Shown piece after piece: positions 34,377-48,000 of a stretch of 64,000 nucleotides of DNA. The notes below the pieces were generated by a model, which was not told the DNA's origin, did no database searches, and was given only the letters and a program-made list of their open reading frames with translations. Source of the stretch: Fragum whitleyi (taxonomy: Eukaryota > Mollusca > Bivalvia > Cardiida > Cardiidae); contig OX411556.1 in NCBI GenBank assembly GCA_948146395.1, positions 29,773,056 through 29,837,055 of the forward strand, read 5' to 3'. Numbering within the stretch: the first letter of the stretch is position 1; each line of letters starts with the position of its first letter. The translations under genes were made by a program, and so were the position numbers.

Positions 34377-35808
34377 CTGAAAATGAGTTAAAAAGGGGGA
34401 AAAAAATGATAATTTTGACATTAATTTGGCAACCTAAATATTGTAACTACGTCTTGAATAAAGATGTAGTTACAATATATATACTGGCCTTAATATATAC
34501 TGCTAAAAATTATATATAATCAATTTTCTTAATAAGTATCAGTATAAGAAATCTGAATCCAAAAATTAAAAAAAAATGGTTGTACAATTGCCCAAGGTCA
34601 ATTGTGTGTCAAGCCAAAAAGAGTTGAATTTTGACCTTGACTTTGAAACTATCTGAAAATAAACTTAGTCCCAGTAGCAGATCTTGTTGTGATTCATTGT
34701 ATATCAATATGTTAATGAGTGCAAAGTTATTTTGAAATTCTTTTATTAAGTACTTATGTATGCTCTGACCTAATTACATTTGAAAGTTTCACATCAACCA
34801 GTGACCTGATTGACCTTAAATGCTAAAAGTAAAAAGGTTACTCACGAAGAGAGTTATGATTAAGTACAACCATATAAGTGTAGGAGCTTTCTCTGAGATA
34901 GACTCCAGATAAGATCTATATTCAGGGTTCGACACTAAGGGGAGTCCGGGAGTATGAGACTCCTTGTTAAACAGTTGGACTCCTTTTGCAAGTAAGGAGT
35001 CTGATGGACTCCAAGGGTCATATGAGAATATTTTGAAAAAACAAATGCACAGAGCAGTGTCCTTTCTAATACTTGCCAAAATTGTAGGTCATTTCACTAT
35101 AAAAATTGTTTAAGAAAACAGTGTTTTGAGAAAAAAATCTTCTTTGAAAGAACATTGCGGAAAAGAAGAAATTGCTTAAAACAAGCAATTTCTTCTTTTC
35201 CACAATTTTCTTTAACTATGAAAGTTTGGACTCCTTACTTATAGCTTAGAGTCCTTTATTTCAAGTGTTAGGAGTCCAATTGACTCCTTAATCTCAGGAG
35301 TTAGTGTCAACTTCTCATATTAGGATAAGCTCTATATTAAGATTTAACCTTGACCAGTGACCTTGATCTTTGAAGCTATGTACATAAAAGAAATGGTGCA
35401 AACAGATATTTATCTTCTGATGATGGAAAATAATTCTGCCAATTATTGCATAAATCTTTATTTTGAAATCTATCCATATCTGTAAAAGCTATTCACCAGG
35501 CAATCTCAATTTTCATACCTGACCTTGACCTTTGACCTTGTATCATGCCTCAAACCTACCTGGTCAGTCAGACGGTCACTCCAACACCATCAACTAAAGT
35601 TAACACTTATACATCAACTTGTCACCTAGTTGCAACTAGGTCTTACTGTAATCAGATCATGATGCCACAATAAGGTGTCAATAAATATCATAATTGAACA
35701 TCTTCTGAATCAAAAAGTGTGTGGTTTTTTTTGTTGTTTGATTGTTAAACCAAATTGTATATTAAATTGGCCAAGGCATTACCAGCTGAACATAAATCTC
35801 AAGCTTAC
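34377..35808 (-). other. Likely first intron of HSPBAP1
   Basis: On the minus strand a donor CG|GTAAGC at 35808 and an acceptor TTTTCAG at 34377 bracket this region. It contains the fold-back element 34928-35312, an A-T rich hairpin ('attgtaactacgtctt..aagatgtagttacaat' at 34439-34477) and several TCAAGGTCA-type motifs on the minus strand. Confidence 0.5.
34928..35312. mobile_element. Fold-back element (GACACTAAGGGGAGTCC family)
   Basis: Left 'ttcgacactaaggggagtcc', right 'ggagttagtgtcaac'. The centre has 'agaagaaattgcttaaaaca' pairing with 'agcaatttcttctt'. Many GGAGTC/GACTCC phrases sit in both arms. It lies in the HSPBAP1 first intron. Relative: 29869-30262. Confidence 0.8.
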
Positions 35809-35880
35809 CGAATAAAAGTTTATAAAAGTTAATAAAAGTTAATAAGGGGAGACATAAAAAGTATACAGTACCCCGAACCT
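35809..35880 (-). other. HSPBAP1: Putative non-coding first exon of HSPBAP1
   Basis: A minus-strand donor GTAAGC begins at 35808. Spliced to 34376 it gives CTTTTATTCG|GTCTTGTCAAG and then the ATG at 34365. The only ATG in this exon opens a short frame that stops within it, so it would be a 5' UTR exon. The 5' boundary is not defined by sequence and the end given is approximate. Confidence 0.4.
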
Positions 35881-35942
35881 ACCATCAGCCAATTTGTTAA
35901 ACAGATTCACGGGGTGATTCTTACGGCTTCACCGTTGACAAG
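35881..35942. promoter_or_regulatory. Probable bidirectional promoter
   Basis: HSPBAP1 (minus) and the ankyrin gene (plus, ATG at 35943) are arranged head to head. The putative HSPBAP1 first exon lies at once upstream of the ankyrin 5' UTR ('ggcttcaccgttgacaag'). The stretch is free of recognised repeats and more GC-rich than its surroundings. No TATA box is seen. Confidence 0.45.
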
Positions 35943-36056
35943 ATGGCCGACGATGGCCATGAATACGGAATTTTACAAGATTTACAGGTTCATTTAAAGA
36001 CTGCAAGAGTTCCACTTGATAATTTGTCGACGCTAGCTCAGGATGGAGATGAAAAG
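35943..36056 (+). CDS. Ankyrin gene exon 1 with start codon (38 codons)
   Basis: ATG in context GACAAGATGGCC (purine at -3 and G at +4). It reads MADDGHEYGILQDLQVHLKT then ARVPLDNLSTLAQDGDEK; donor AAG|GTATAT. This start is chosen because it opens the frame that splices on and follows a repeat-free 5' UTR. Confidence 0.85.
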
Positions 36057-39000
36057 GTATATTTCCTAGAGTTTGAAATCGATTGATAAATGTTCTTTAA
36101 GTCATTTCAGGTCTGAATCAAATGCGAAAAAGCGTCCATAGTTACTGACTATATACTAACTCAAAGGGCCTACTTATTTCTCGCCCGATTTCGGGTCGGG
36201 TGTAGACTGGTCTCACTGTCGAATATCAGAATAGCCTGTTCTAGGCTATTCTGATAGTCAATATGTGAACCAGTCTAGAGCTGGTAGCCTGCTTTCTGAG
36301 AGATTCTCTGATATTGCGGGCAACAGTACCCGCCCGGGGTGAGAAATAAGTTGGCCCAAAGTTCTAATGTCAAAACCGGAAACGGAAGAAAACACATGTG
36401 CAAGAAGATCGGTGGAGCGAATAAGCCAACCATGGCTTTAAGTGCTCCGAAGGACCACAGTAAACAGTAAACAGTGACGGCGATGTAGGGTGTTTCTTTC
36501 CTAAAGTTACTGCTGAGATACTTGGTATTCTAGAAACTGTAAGATCCTTGAACTCGTCATACGTATCTTATTTAAGTCACAGTCAGTCAACTAAGAGTAC
36601 ATCCTGTGCTAATTTAAAGTAACGTTACTGTAGGCCTACGGAAAAATGATTTACAAAAAACTTGATTGAAGAATTTGATACAGAGCTGTCGGCTAATCCA
36701 GCGAACTTTGGGATGTCAAGTACAAAATTCATGCCAAGAAATTGCATGTACACAAAAAATTAATCATGCAAATGAACCCATTTACCATTTTTATTATTAT
36801 TTTTATTATTATACGTAAAAATCAAAGTAATATAAAGTAATAGGTTAAACCTTTGCGTTTGGACATGAAAAGTATGTAGTTTTAATTTAAAAAGTTGGGC
36901 TACTGACTTAAATAAGAAAGCATCTACATCCAGGGTTTTCCCTGACGCAAAAAATGCGCGTCTTTGTCGCAACTTCAAAACAAATGACCCGCGAAAAAAT
37001 TACCTGTGTGTCATTTGTGACGCAAGTTTTAAAATACAGCTCTGTGCTATGAACATGTATGAATGGAGATATTTCATCATAGATTTTCAGTTGGGTTAAA
37101 AATTAACATAATTGCTTGTTAACAAGCGTCAGATACAATATTTCCGCGACCTCTGTAAATAGCCAGGTTTTCCAATATTCTATTTGAAGAGGTCATTCCG
37201 GGCTATTCTGAAAGTCAAAATTGGGACCGGTCTAGAGCTGGTAACGTTGCTGTCCGAGAGATACACTGTTAAAGTGGGCAACAATGCCCACCCGGGGTCA
37301 GAAATAAGTTAGCCCATCCCTAGTAAGTCTAAAGACTCGTCCTTAATCTTGGACATCAAAAATGTATATAAATACTTGAATTTGTTCATTTTAGAAAACT
37401 ACCATTGTTAAGTATAGAAATTCTGAAAATGTTCGATATATGAAATCAATTTATTTGAATTTTGATGGATAAACCCTCTTTTTTAAAGCACATTTGACCA
37501 AAACACGAATGGACGTTAAAAGATATCTTTTTTATTTATTCTGAGTATTTCATAAATGAAATATTGAAACCTGTTGTCAAAATTGACATGTATACTTTGG
37601 GTACTTAGCTAAATCATCAACTGAAGATTCTCATTAAGAAAAAGTGTCCTTTAGAGAAGGATTGGCCGTCGTCATAGTGCTGTTGAGTTGGTAGCCCATC
37701 GGACTGTCAATCTTGAGGTCCTGGGTTCAGTCCTCGACAGCGACACTCATCCTTTCTGATTATTTGTCTTCCACCAATGGGTTGAAAAATGTAGACCTAT
37801 GTTAGGTAGCAGCTGGAGGCTAGGAAAGGTTGTAATGATGGAACTGGTGTAATAATTCAAGGAATCCATTTTAAAGTGCTCCAGCTGCCGCATTATAACT
37901 GAAAGATTGTTTAAAGTGGTGTAAAACCCCACTCAAGCAAACAAAACAAATTAGAGTGAGATTATTAAGCCACTAATTAAGTCACTTATTAAAGAATCTC
38001 AAGATTTCTGTGACTCCTTAGTTTCAAGCACTAGCACGAGCCTTGGGCAGGGTCTGCACCTATGCCATTTTATACCCCCCATCTTCAAAGCAGAGGGGGG
38101 TATATTGGTTTCACCATGTCTGTCTGTCTGTCCGGCCGTAGACCTTTTTTGTTTCCTGACTCTAACTTAGGAACCAAGGGACCTAGAATCATGAAACTTC
38201 ATATGAATGTTGCCTATGAACCAAGGAAGTGCCCTATTGTTTTTGGGTCACATAGGTCAAAGGTCAAAATCACAGTCAGCCTTTGTTCACTTTTCGTTTC
38301 CAAACTCTAACTCGAGAACCAGGCGACCTAGAATCATGGATCTTCATGCAAATGTTGCATATGATCCAAGGAAGCGCCCCATTGCTTTTAGGTTACATAG
38401 ATCAAAGGTCAAGGTCACAGTCATTTTTTGTTCAATTTTCGTTTCCGGACTCACTCTAGAACCAAGCCACCTAGAATCATGAAACTTCATGCAAATACTG
38501 CTTATGAACTAAATATTTGTTATTAAGACATCCCACACTAATAGCACTTGCATTTTGACAAAGTGTTGGTGGGGGGTATAAGATCGCTTTGCGACAGTTC
38601 TAGTTGCATCAAGTCAAGAAATTTGATGGCAGTTACTGAAGTTTGCAACAATAAACATTCACATGTAGTTAAGTATTTGATAATATTAAATTTTTTAATG
38701 GTGTTTGCATGTTTGTAGTTAGCAGAGGTAAAAGTATTACAATGCATGTTTTGAACCTCTAGGGCACAATGTGGCAAGATTGCGTGGTACACACTTTTTA
38801 TATATGTAAATTAAATGGTTTGTGAATTTGTGCGTGTAACAGAGTTACTGATAAGAGGGTGTAAAACAAATCTAGATCAAGACAAATGCTCTTGTTCCTC
38901 CACTCAAGCCCTACAATTGTGGCAAGATTGGCGGGGCTGTGGCTATTTACGGCTGCTCTAGTATATTCATATCTCAATTCAAACGAGTACCCACAATGAA

Positions 39001-42000
39001 GGATTTGCCTTACTAAGATATTGCCGCCATCATGACTCAGTTGGTAGTGTTACCGACTGTCATTCTGGAGGTCCTGGGTTTGATCCCGACAGCGGCACTC
39101 ATTCTTCCCGACTATTTGTCTCTCACCAATAGGTTAATAATCGTAGACCTAGGTGAGATAGCAGCTGGAGGCTAGGAAAGGATGTGGTGGTTGTACTGAT
39201 GAGAGAAATACCAGGAATCCATTGTATATGCTCCAATCACGCGATATAACTGGAATAATGTTGAAATCGGCGTAAAATCCATTCAGTCAAGCAATCTTTG
39301 TAAAATATTTGATGTTAAAGTCAAAATTTCCCCCTTTACCTGTAGCTCTGTTTGAACTTCTTGATTCTCTTATTTGTGCCTGTGTGTGACATTCCCAACA
39401 ATTTCAAGAGTCCCCATTGGAGAGACATCGTTCTGCCTAGACAACCACGTACTGCAAGTTGAAGAATATTTCCTGGGCACTTGGAGATGTATTTGAGACC
39501 TTATCTATTTACAGAGTGTATAGCAAAGACTTTTGTCAGACTGTGCAGATACACAGGCTGGCCAGATGCTTTGCTGTGTTCACATTCAACTTGTTTGAAA
39601 TGACACGCACAGTCTCATTTGTCAATTATAAGACCCTGAAAGAGGGATATTCATTTATATACGCCGCCAGAGGCAGTCGTATATTAGCGTTATCTTCTCT
39701 GTCTGTCTGTCCATCCAGGGCTTTTTTTGTTCTTTAACAGAGTCCTATAAAAGGCTACTTCCCAATTCAAAAAATGCTCTATTTTTCCCATTAGTGGCAG
39801 AAAAAATTCCCAAAATGAGAGATATTTTTCTCATTATTTTAATTTTTTGTATTCAAACTTCATTTTCTTTGATATTTACGTAAGTTTTATGACTGAAAAG
39901 ACCAAAAAAGGAATTGTACATCATGAAATTTTGCAAATAATGCTGGAATTTTACTTTTAATATTTTATCCTATCAATCTAATGTTTCCCAATTCTCCTGA
40001 AAACCACGCTGAAATTTCCCAAAATGAACAGGCTAAGGCCTCTTCCCAAATTCTAGAAAAAAAGCCCTGCCGTCCATCCGTACATCTGAAGTCCACTTTT
40101 CTTGTGAGGGCAACTCCTCCCTCATTTTTACGGACTGATTTGGATGAAATTTTCACAAAATGTTCCCAGTCACCTGACCTAGTTTCCTAAGTCACAGTTT
40201 TGTGTCATGGCAAAAGGGGCCTTTTTGGAAAAATCTTGTGAACGCATCTCCTCATCCATTTATGGAATGATTTGGATGAAACTTTCACAAAATGTTCCTA
40301 GTAACCTGACCTTGCCTATAAAGTCGTGGTTTGTTGAATTACAACTGCGACATGGAAAAAGGGGCCTTCTTTTGAAAATTCTTGTGAATACAACTCCTCC
40401 TTTACTTATGGATTTATTTTAAAGAAATTTCTACGAAATGTTCATTGTTACCTGAATTTGTGCATGTTGTTGCAGTTAAGTGAATTTCAGCGGCATCATG
40501 GAGAAAGGGGCCTTCATGGCAAAGTTCTTGTTTATTCTATTATTATCAGTTGCAGTTTAAAGAGGCGTTAAACTCCCTTCAATCAATCAATGAGAACAAA
40601 CAGTTTAAACTTGACAATTTAAAAAAGATAATTGCAAATGTTTTGAATTTGATTATCTCAAAATAAGTAGTGTCTACAATTATTATATTCAGCAGCAAAG
40701 TGGTGGCGTATTTTGTGACTATGGCACTCTTGTTAAAAGTTCTAATAGAAAAATAATCTTACATTAAAGTGTGCAACATAATTTTTAAGTTTTAGATAAA
40801 ACATTTTAGACAATTTCATTTCATGATAAAAGATCTTAATAGTCTTACTGTCTGCAAATGTATTCTCTAAGCACATTTCAAGATAAAGCATTTTTATGCC
40901 CCCAGATCGAGAGATCGGGGGCATATTGTTTTACTCATGTCCGTCTGTCTGTCTGTCTGTCCATCTGTCCGTTTGTCCGTCCGTCTGTCCAAAAACGTAA
41001 CCCGAAAACTTAACCTTGCCAATATCTTCAAGCCTATTCAAGATACAAAGCTAATATTTGGCATGATGATAGATCTCAATGATCCGCATCCGCTGGTACC
41101 AAAGTCAAGGTCATGTGACAAGGTCAAGGTCATCTGTCAAGGTCAAACTTTGAAAAAACTTAACCCGAAAACTTAACCTTGCCAATATCTTCAAGCCTAT
41201 TCAAGATACAAAGATAATATTTGGCATGATAATAGATCTCAATGATCCGCATCCGCTGGTACCAAAGTCAAGGTCATGTGACAAGGTCAAAGTCATCTGT
41301 CAAGGTTAATCTTTGAAAAAAAAATGCCGTTACGGGGGCATTCGTGTTTCACAAACACATCTTGTTTATTTTCTTGTTTGGTTTTACTATCAGACAAAGT
41401 TTGCTTTGGACGAAGGTAGCCAAAAGGTATATCATTCTCATAATACCCTGGGACAGAAGAATCTTTAATAAAGCACCAAATATGTGTGTGGCACCACACC
41501 CGAGAGAATAGATTTGCTAACTATTTCTTGTAGAGAGGCAATCTGTATTTTGTACATTTTCACATAGTATCTAAGGTCGTAATATTTGTTTATTAACCCT
41601 AGTCATGCTGAACCCGGAATATTCCTGCTTTTGCAGGAGCTATAGACAAACATCAGCCTGCACATATGTGCAGTCTGATGTTAATCTACACTACCTGTTT
41701 CTAACTTTTAAACTAGAATTGTCAATAGATTAAGGTTTTCAAATGAAAATTGACCTACAATTGGTACTTTCAGTGCTTTTTGCCCTTTGATTTTGATGAA
41801 AAATTTTAGCCCAAATTTATTTAGCATGACAAGGGTTAATTTCATTCATATATCAATATTTAAGGTGTTGGTCTTATTATATCAATAGTAAGTGTTTTCT
41901 GTTTATCTCATGATATAGAAGGCATATTTTTATGCTTCTTAAAGGGCAATCAGATTTGACTGCACTTTTCACTTGTCAGAAATGATTTCACCACAACCAT

Positions 42001-45000
42001 TAGGTCAAGCCTAAAGAGGAAACTTCTGTTTACACACAAATTCACCTTACTGAGTTTGTTCTTGTCATGATTATGGAGTGCAGTGCAAAAGTACCATAAC
42101 TTGCATAGCTTGATATTTCAGTTATTTCCCTTTGTTGCTTTTCATTCTTGGACATCAACTGGTACGTCATGTGACAATTTGTCACCTTGATTTTATTAGA
42201 AATCTTGGTCATTGTACGGCTGTTAAAAAGATAGTGGACCCGTGGTAGTTAAGCAATTTTCGAATTTCATGATCCTTCAAAAAATTAACCAAAGTTTCTT
42301 GATGAAATTATCGAAATACCTTGTGCGCACTCTAGAGACCAATTTTTTGCCCAAATGTCTTGAAATTTGGTCCAGTGGGATCAAAAAGTAGGTAATGAAA
42401 TAAAATCTTAGAAAAACCTTGTGTGTTCTCTAGAGGCCTTTTTTTTTTATCTAAAATGTCTTGAATCCTGTTAAGCAGGTTAATTTGAGTCAATGGAAAT
42501 AGATTCATGAAAAAATTAAGAAATCATTGCATGTGACACAGAAAGGTGCCCTATCATTTTTGGCTCATGTATGGAAGTTCAAGAACACAATTGAACTTTG
42601 GCCAAAACAAGAATGTTACTCATCAGCACAAAGCTTCTTGGACAAAAATGCTTGTAGGGATATTTTTTTGTTTAAATGTGACAATTCTACTTGATAATGT
42701 TATTCCTTTTGTAAGTAGGGATCTTCAGGGTAAGAAAAGATTTGTTTAAAATTAAATGCTCTTATACCTTTTCTTTCTTTTCTTATTACAATTTGTCACC
42801 TGGGAATAGGCAGAAAGAGAGGTAGAGTTTTTGTTAACTTAATTTCTAATGTTGTATCTTGTTCCATGTGTGATTTTCTTTCATTTTTACTTTAACAAAT
42901 GATGATGCTCCTAAAACTAAACAAGATTTTGGTATCATGTTTCTTTGAGCTTCCTTTTCATGCCCCACATTTTATGCCCCACATTGAGATGATCAGGGGC
43001 ATAATGTTTTGCAATTGTCCATCAGTCCTTCCAACTGTTTTTCCTTCCAACAGTTTGTCTGCTTAACTTAACCAAGAACTCAATAATTCCTAATTTGCCG
43101 ATTATTTAAGCAGGGGAATGGAATTCCCATGCCCCAAACAAACTTTTGAACCTGAGGACAAGTATATTTTTCTGGGCTACTTGGAATGGCACTCAATAGA
43201 TTTAAAAGACTAATCAGCCAAATGTTTGTATCCAAAGGTAGAAAACATATTTTTTTAGATAAAGAAAATGCTGACTTCCAGCATTTTCTTATTAAAAAAC
43301 AGTGTTTTCTGAAAATTCATCTATTTTCCATTAGTGGACAAGCTCATTTTGAACCTGGACAAGTAGAAAATCATCTTTTACTTGTCCAGGGACACTGTCA
43401 CAAGTGAAGAAAGTCAATTTTTCCTTACCCCTGCTTTAAGCCTATAAGAGAGAGACCCTACAACGCTCAGATTAAGCAAGATGTTAGATCTCTGCGCTAT
43501 TTTTTTATCTGGCAGTATATAGCTTGGCAATTTCTTCATTTTCTCTAAGTATTTCCACAGTTGTTTTTTTTCTTCAATAAGAGTTATTGTGTGGTAATGG
43601 GTTAAAGATTACTTTGAAAGTGGTTAAAATCTATGATTTGTCTTGGTATTGCAGACCCTTTGTTAATATTTGTATATATTATTATTTATATTTCTGTTTG
43701 AATAAATACTACAGTCTTTCTTTTTATGCAATAATAGCATCAATGCATGTTTTTTCAGTTGTTTACATTTGCAGAGACCCTCAGAATGCTTTGAAACCCT
43801 TGTGTCTGAGGCACTTGGGCATTAAACCATTCTTAGGGTCTCTGCAAATTATGTTAACGCCCTCAAAAACGTGAATAGACCCTTCAATACCTAATAGTTT
43901 TGTGTGTGTTGTTGCATGCTGTAATTATTTTCAGTCATCCTGCCATGACCGCAGTTCAATCCCTTTGTTTTTGCCAAAATAGTCAAGTTAAGAGGGGTTT
44001 TATATGTATTGTCATAATTATACTGAACAACAAAAATAATGCATCACCTTTCAATGACAATAGTTCTGCCTTGAAATCAAAAGAAATGCTGAAATAACAT
44101 TACTTTGTTTTGACCAACCCCTAGATACACAATTGTTGTAAAATTTGTTCCCAAACTCATACTCACTTGATCTGAGACACTTTAATATGATGAACATGTT
44201 TTTTGCTCATACAACTGATTGAATGCATGGAACAAAAACATGGTCAAGTTATACAACATAAAAAGGTGGTAACAAAAAAAAAAAAAACGTGGACATTTAT
44301 CAGATCAAGCCAAGTTTAAGATTTTGGGGTATTGAAAAATTGAATTGGGGAATGTCATCGCACATGGTCATTTATATTATAAAAGTCTAGGATATTTGCA
44401 TGTGGAATGAGATGTCATAACTTGACCATTGTCAGTGATTTTAACAACTCTCTACACTGTAATTTAGATGCTGACAGGATTGGGAGGCTGCATTGTTATG
44501 CTTTATGACCAGAAATTCTTAACTCTCTTTTTCACAGTTTGTGTGAGCTAGTATTAGGGTCATCCAAGAAATAGTGAGACTGGTTCTATATCTCAAAAAC
44601 TAATGAAGATATTAAAACGAAATTTTACATGCATGTACATTATTTTCTTCTTCATTTATTTTTCACATCAACCAATATGTTGCCATGACAAGATGGAAAC
44701 GCCGTTTTGCAATAAATGTTTTGCAGGGATAAATTACTTTATCACTGTACTTTATTTCTACTGATTTTTTTTTCATCAGTGGTAAAATTAATTTTTAGCA
44801 AAAAACTACCGTTTTGAATGATTTCTATCCTCTCATTTTCCAGAACGACGATGTCATATAAAAGGAAGGTACTCATCATGAAATTTGACGTCATTTCTTT
44901 TGAAAATTATACAAACACTGTCTACCACTTAGATATAATACAAGAACACATTTTACAATTTAATTTGTGTAAAAAAGAAACACCAAAAGGTAGTTTAATA

Positions 45001-48000
45001 TGAAGTTTTTAAACATTGAAACATCAAAGGGTTAACATGGCCATTATGTCATATGGTACCTCTTCCTGTTGCCTAGCAACAAGGGTTCCATACCAAGTAT
45101 GAAGGTAGGTTTCTGCCAAACATCGAGGGAGATGTTACACCACACAATAGTGGAACAATGACCTCATATATATTTACTAGTTAGGCATTATAGCATTAGT
45201 CTCACTTTTTACTTGATGACCCACATAATAATATAGAACCACAAAGGTGAGGTATATTAGCCAAGTATCAAATCCTTTCTTACACCCCCTCCTATGAAAT
45301 AGAGGGGGTATACTGCATTCGCCATGACTGTCCCTCTGTCCATCCGTCCACTCGTCCGTCCGTCTGTCCATCGGTAGACATAATTTTGTCCTGGAAAAAC
45401 TCTTAGAGACTATCATATTTACAGCTTTGAAATTAATACATAATGAGCATCTGCATATGAAGATGTGCACCTGCAATTTTGAAGCCCCTTCTCTCATTGG
45501 TTGCTGAATTATCTCCCCTTGAACATGCAAATTTCACTATATTATTGTTGTCTGAAGCATTTCTCCTACACTTGACCTGAAATTAATACATGATGTGTAT
45601 CTGCTTATGAATTTGTGCACCTGCAATTTTGGGGCCCCTGCTCTGATTAATTACTGAATTGTTTCCCCCTGATCATGCAAATTTCACTTTATTATTGTTG
45701 TCCAGAGAATTTCTCCTACACTATTGCATGTACTTACTTGAAATTAATACATAAATGATAATGTGTATTTGCATTCGAAATTGTTCACCTGCAACTTTGA
45801 AGTTCCTACTATGATTTGTTGCTGAATTATATCCCCTTGAATTTGCCATTTTCACTTAATTTTTAGCTCCACTGGCTGAAAGCCACTGGGGCTATTGTCA
45901 TGGCGTTGTGTCCGTCGTGCGTCCGTCCGTACGTGCGTCCGTGCGTCCGGTCGTAAACTTTTTCTTTAAAAATCTTCTCCTCAGAAACTACTGGTTGGAT
46001 TTCAACCAAACTTCACAGAAATGATCCTTGGGTGACCCTCTTTCAAAGTTGTTCAAGAAATTTTGATCCAATGTAAAACATGGATTTAATGGGCGTGGCT
46101 AATTTCCAAATATGGTAAAAAGTGACTTTTCTCAGGTTCTAACAGATGGATATCAACCAAATTTTACATGAATGATCCTTTGGTGACTCTTTATCAGTCT
46201 ACCAAAAATTATTGTGATTGGATGAAAAATATGTATTTTATGGGCAGAGGTCATTTCTCTTTATGTTATATAGTGGAAACTTTGAAAATCATTTTCTCAG
46301 AATCCAAGTGATGGATATCAACCAAACTTTACATGAATGATCCTTGGGTGACCCTTTATCAGTCTATTAAAAAATATTGTGATCGGATGAAAAATATATA
46401 TTTTAAAGGCGGAGGTCATTTCTCTATATGTTATATTGTGGAAACTTTGAAAATCATTTTCTCAGAATCTAAATGATAGATATCAACCAAATTTTACATG
46501 ACTGATCCTTGGGTGACCCTTTATCAGTCTACCAAAAATTATTGTGATCGGATGAAAAATATGTATTTTATGGGCGGAGGTCATTTCTCTATATGTTATA
46601 CAGTGCAAACTTTGAAAATCATTTTCTCAGAATCTAAATGATGGATATTAATCAAACTTCATTAGTATGATCCTCGGGTGATCATTCAGCCAAAAAATAT
46701 TGTGATTTGAAGAGAAATATGTCTTTTATTGGCAGAGGTCATTTCTCTATATATGTTATAATAGTGGAAAATTTGAAAATCTTTTCAACATCAGTAGAAG
46801 CCAAAATATCTAAAAATCTAGTCAAAACTTAGATTTGCTATTACAAGAAATTCAAGCCTGTGGAGCGACACAAGCCATTCATGGCTTTCTAGTTCTATTA
46901 TCTGGAGCTTTTCTCCTGAATTTGTACACTTTCTGAAGTACAATTTATACACAATCAAACTGGTAATGTAAGCTTGTGCTTCTAAAGTTTTTATGACCCT
47001 ACTAAAATTACTTGCTGAATTATCTCCCCTTAAACTCGTAAATTTTGATTTTTTGTTATTTCCTGGAGCATTTTTCCCACATTATTGCTGCTGCTACTTT
47101 GATATTCACAATGTAATTTTCAGTGAAACATAGTGTTAGTGAATTTTTTATGACACAAATTATATTACTTACTTAATTTCTCCTTGAATTTGTCAATGTG
47201 TACATATTTTTATTAGCTCACCTGAGCGCACTTGCACACCCAGAGTGCATCAGGCGACGTGTGTGGTTAGTCGTCAACAATTTTTGAAATATTCTTCTCC
47301 TGAACTACTGGGCCGATTTTAATGAAACTTTGCCAGAATGTTCTTTGGGTGACCCTCTTTAAAATTGTTCGAGAAAATCTGTTTGGCCCATACAAATGGG
47401 GTTGCATTTTTTATACGCCCGTCGAAGACGGGACGTATTATGGGATCACCCGTGGCGTCCGGCGTCCGGTTGTCCGGGCGTCCGGGCGTCCGGCGGCGTC
47501 CACTTCTTTGTCCGGAGCATAACTCTGTCACTTGAAGTCCGATTGACTTCAAACTTGGCAATTATATTCTTCTCATCATTGCGGAGTGCAGTGCACAAGA
47601 ACCATAACTCTACCTGGCCTATTTTTTGAGTTATTGCCCTTTGTTGTTTTTCAGACTTGAATCTTGTCCGGAGTATATCTCTTAAAGTATTATAGCTAGG
47701 ATCATGAAACTTCATGGGTGTATAGACCTCACCAAGGGGGAGTGCAGTGCACAAGAACCATAACTCTACCTGGCCTATTTTTTGAGTTATTGCCCTTTGT
47801 TGTTTTTCATACTAGAATCTTGTCCGGAGTATATCTCTTAAAGTATAATAGCTAGGATCATGAAACTTCATGGGTGTATAGATGTCATCAAGGGGGAGTG
47901 CAGTGCACAAGAACCATAACACTACCTGGCCTATTTTTTGAGTTATTGCCCTTTGTTGTTTTTCATACTAGAATATTGTCCGGAGTTTATCTCTTAAAGT

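Noticed and set aside
33975..34519. Plus-strand frames opposite HSPBAP1
   Set aside because: They are shadows of the HSPBAP1 coding strand; no independent evidence.
38062..38482. Two overlapping open frames of 82 and 91 codons
   Set aside because: They lie wholly inside the family D element and repeat the phrase LGSHRSKVK-like, from the tandem core.
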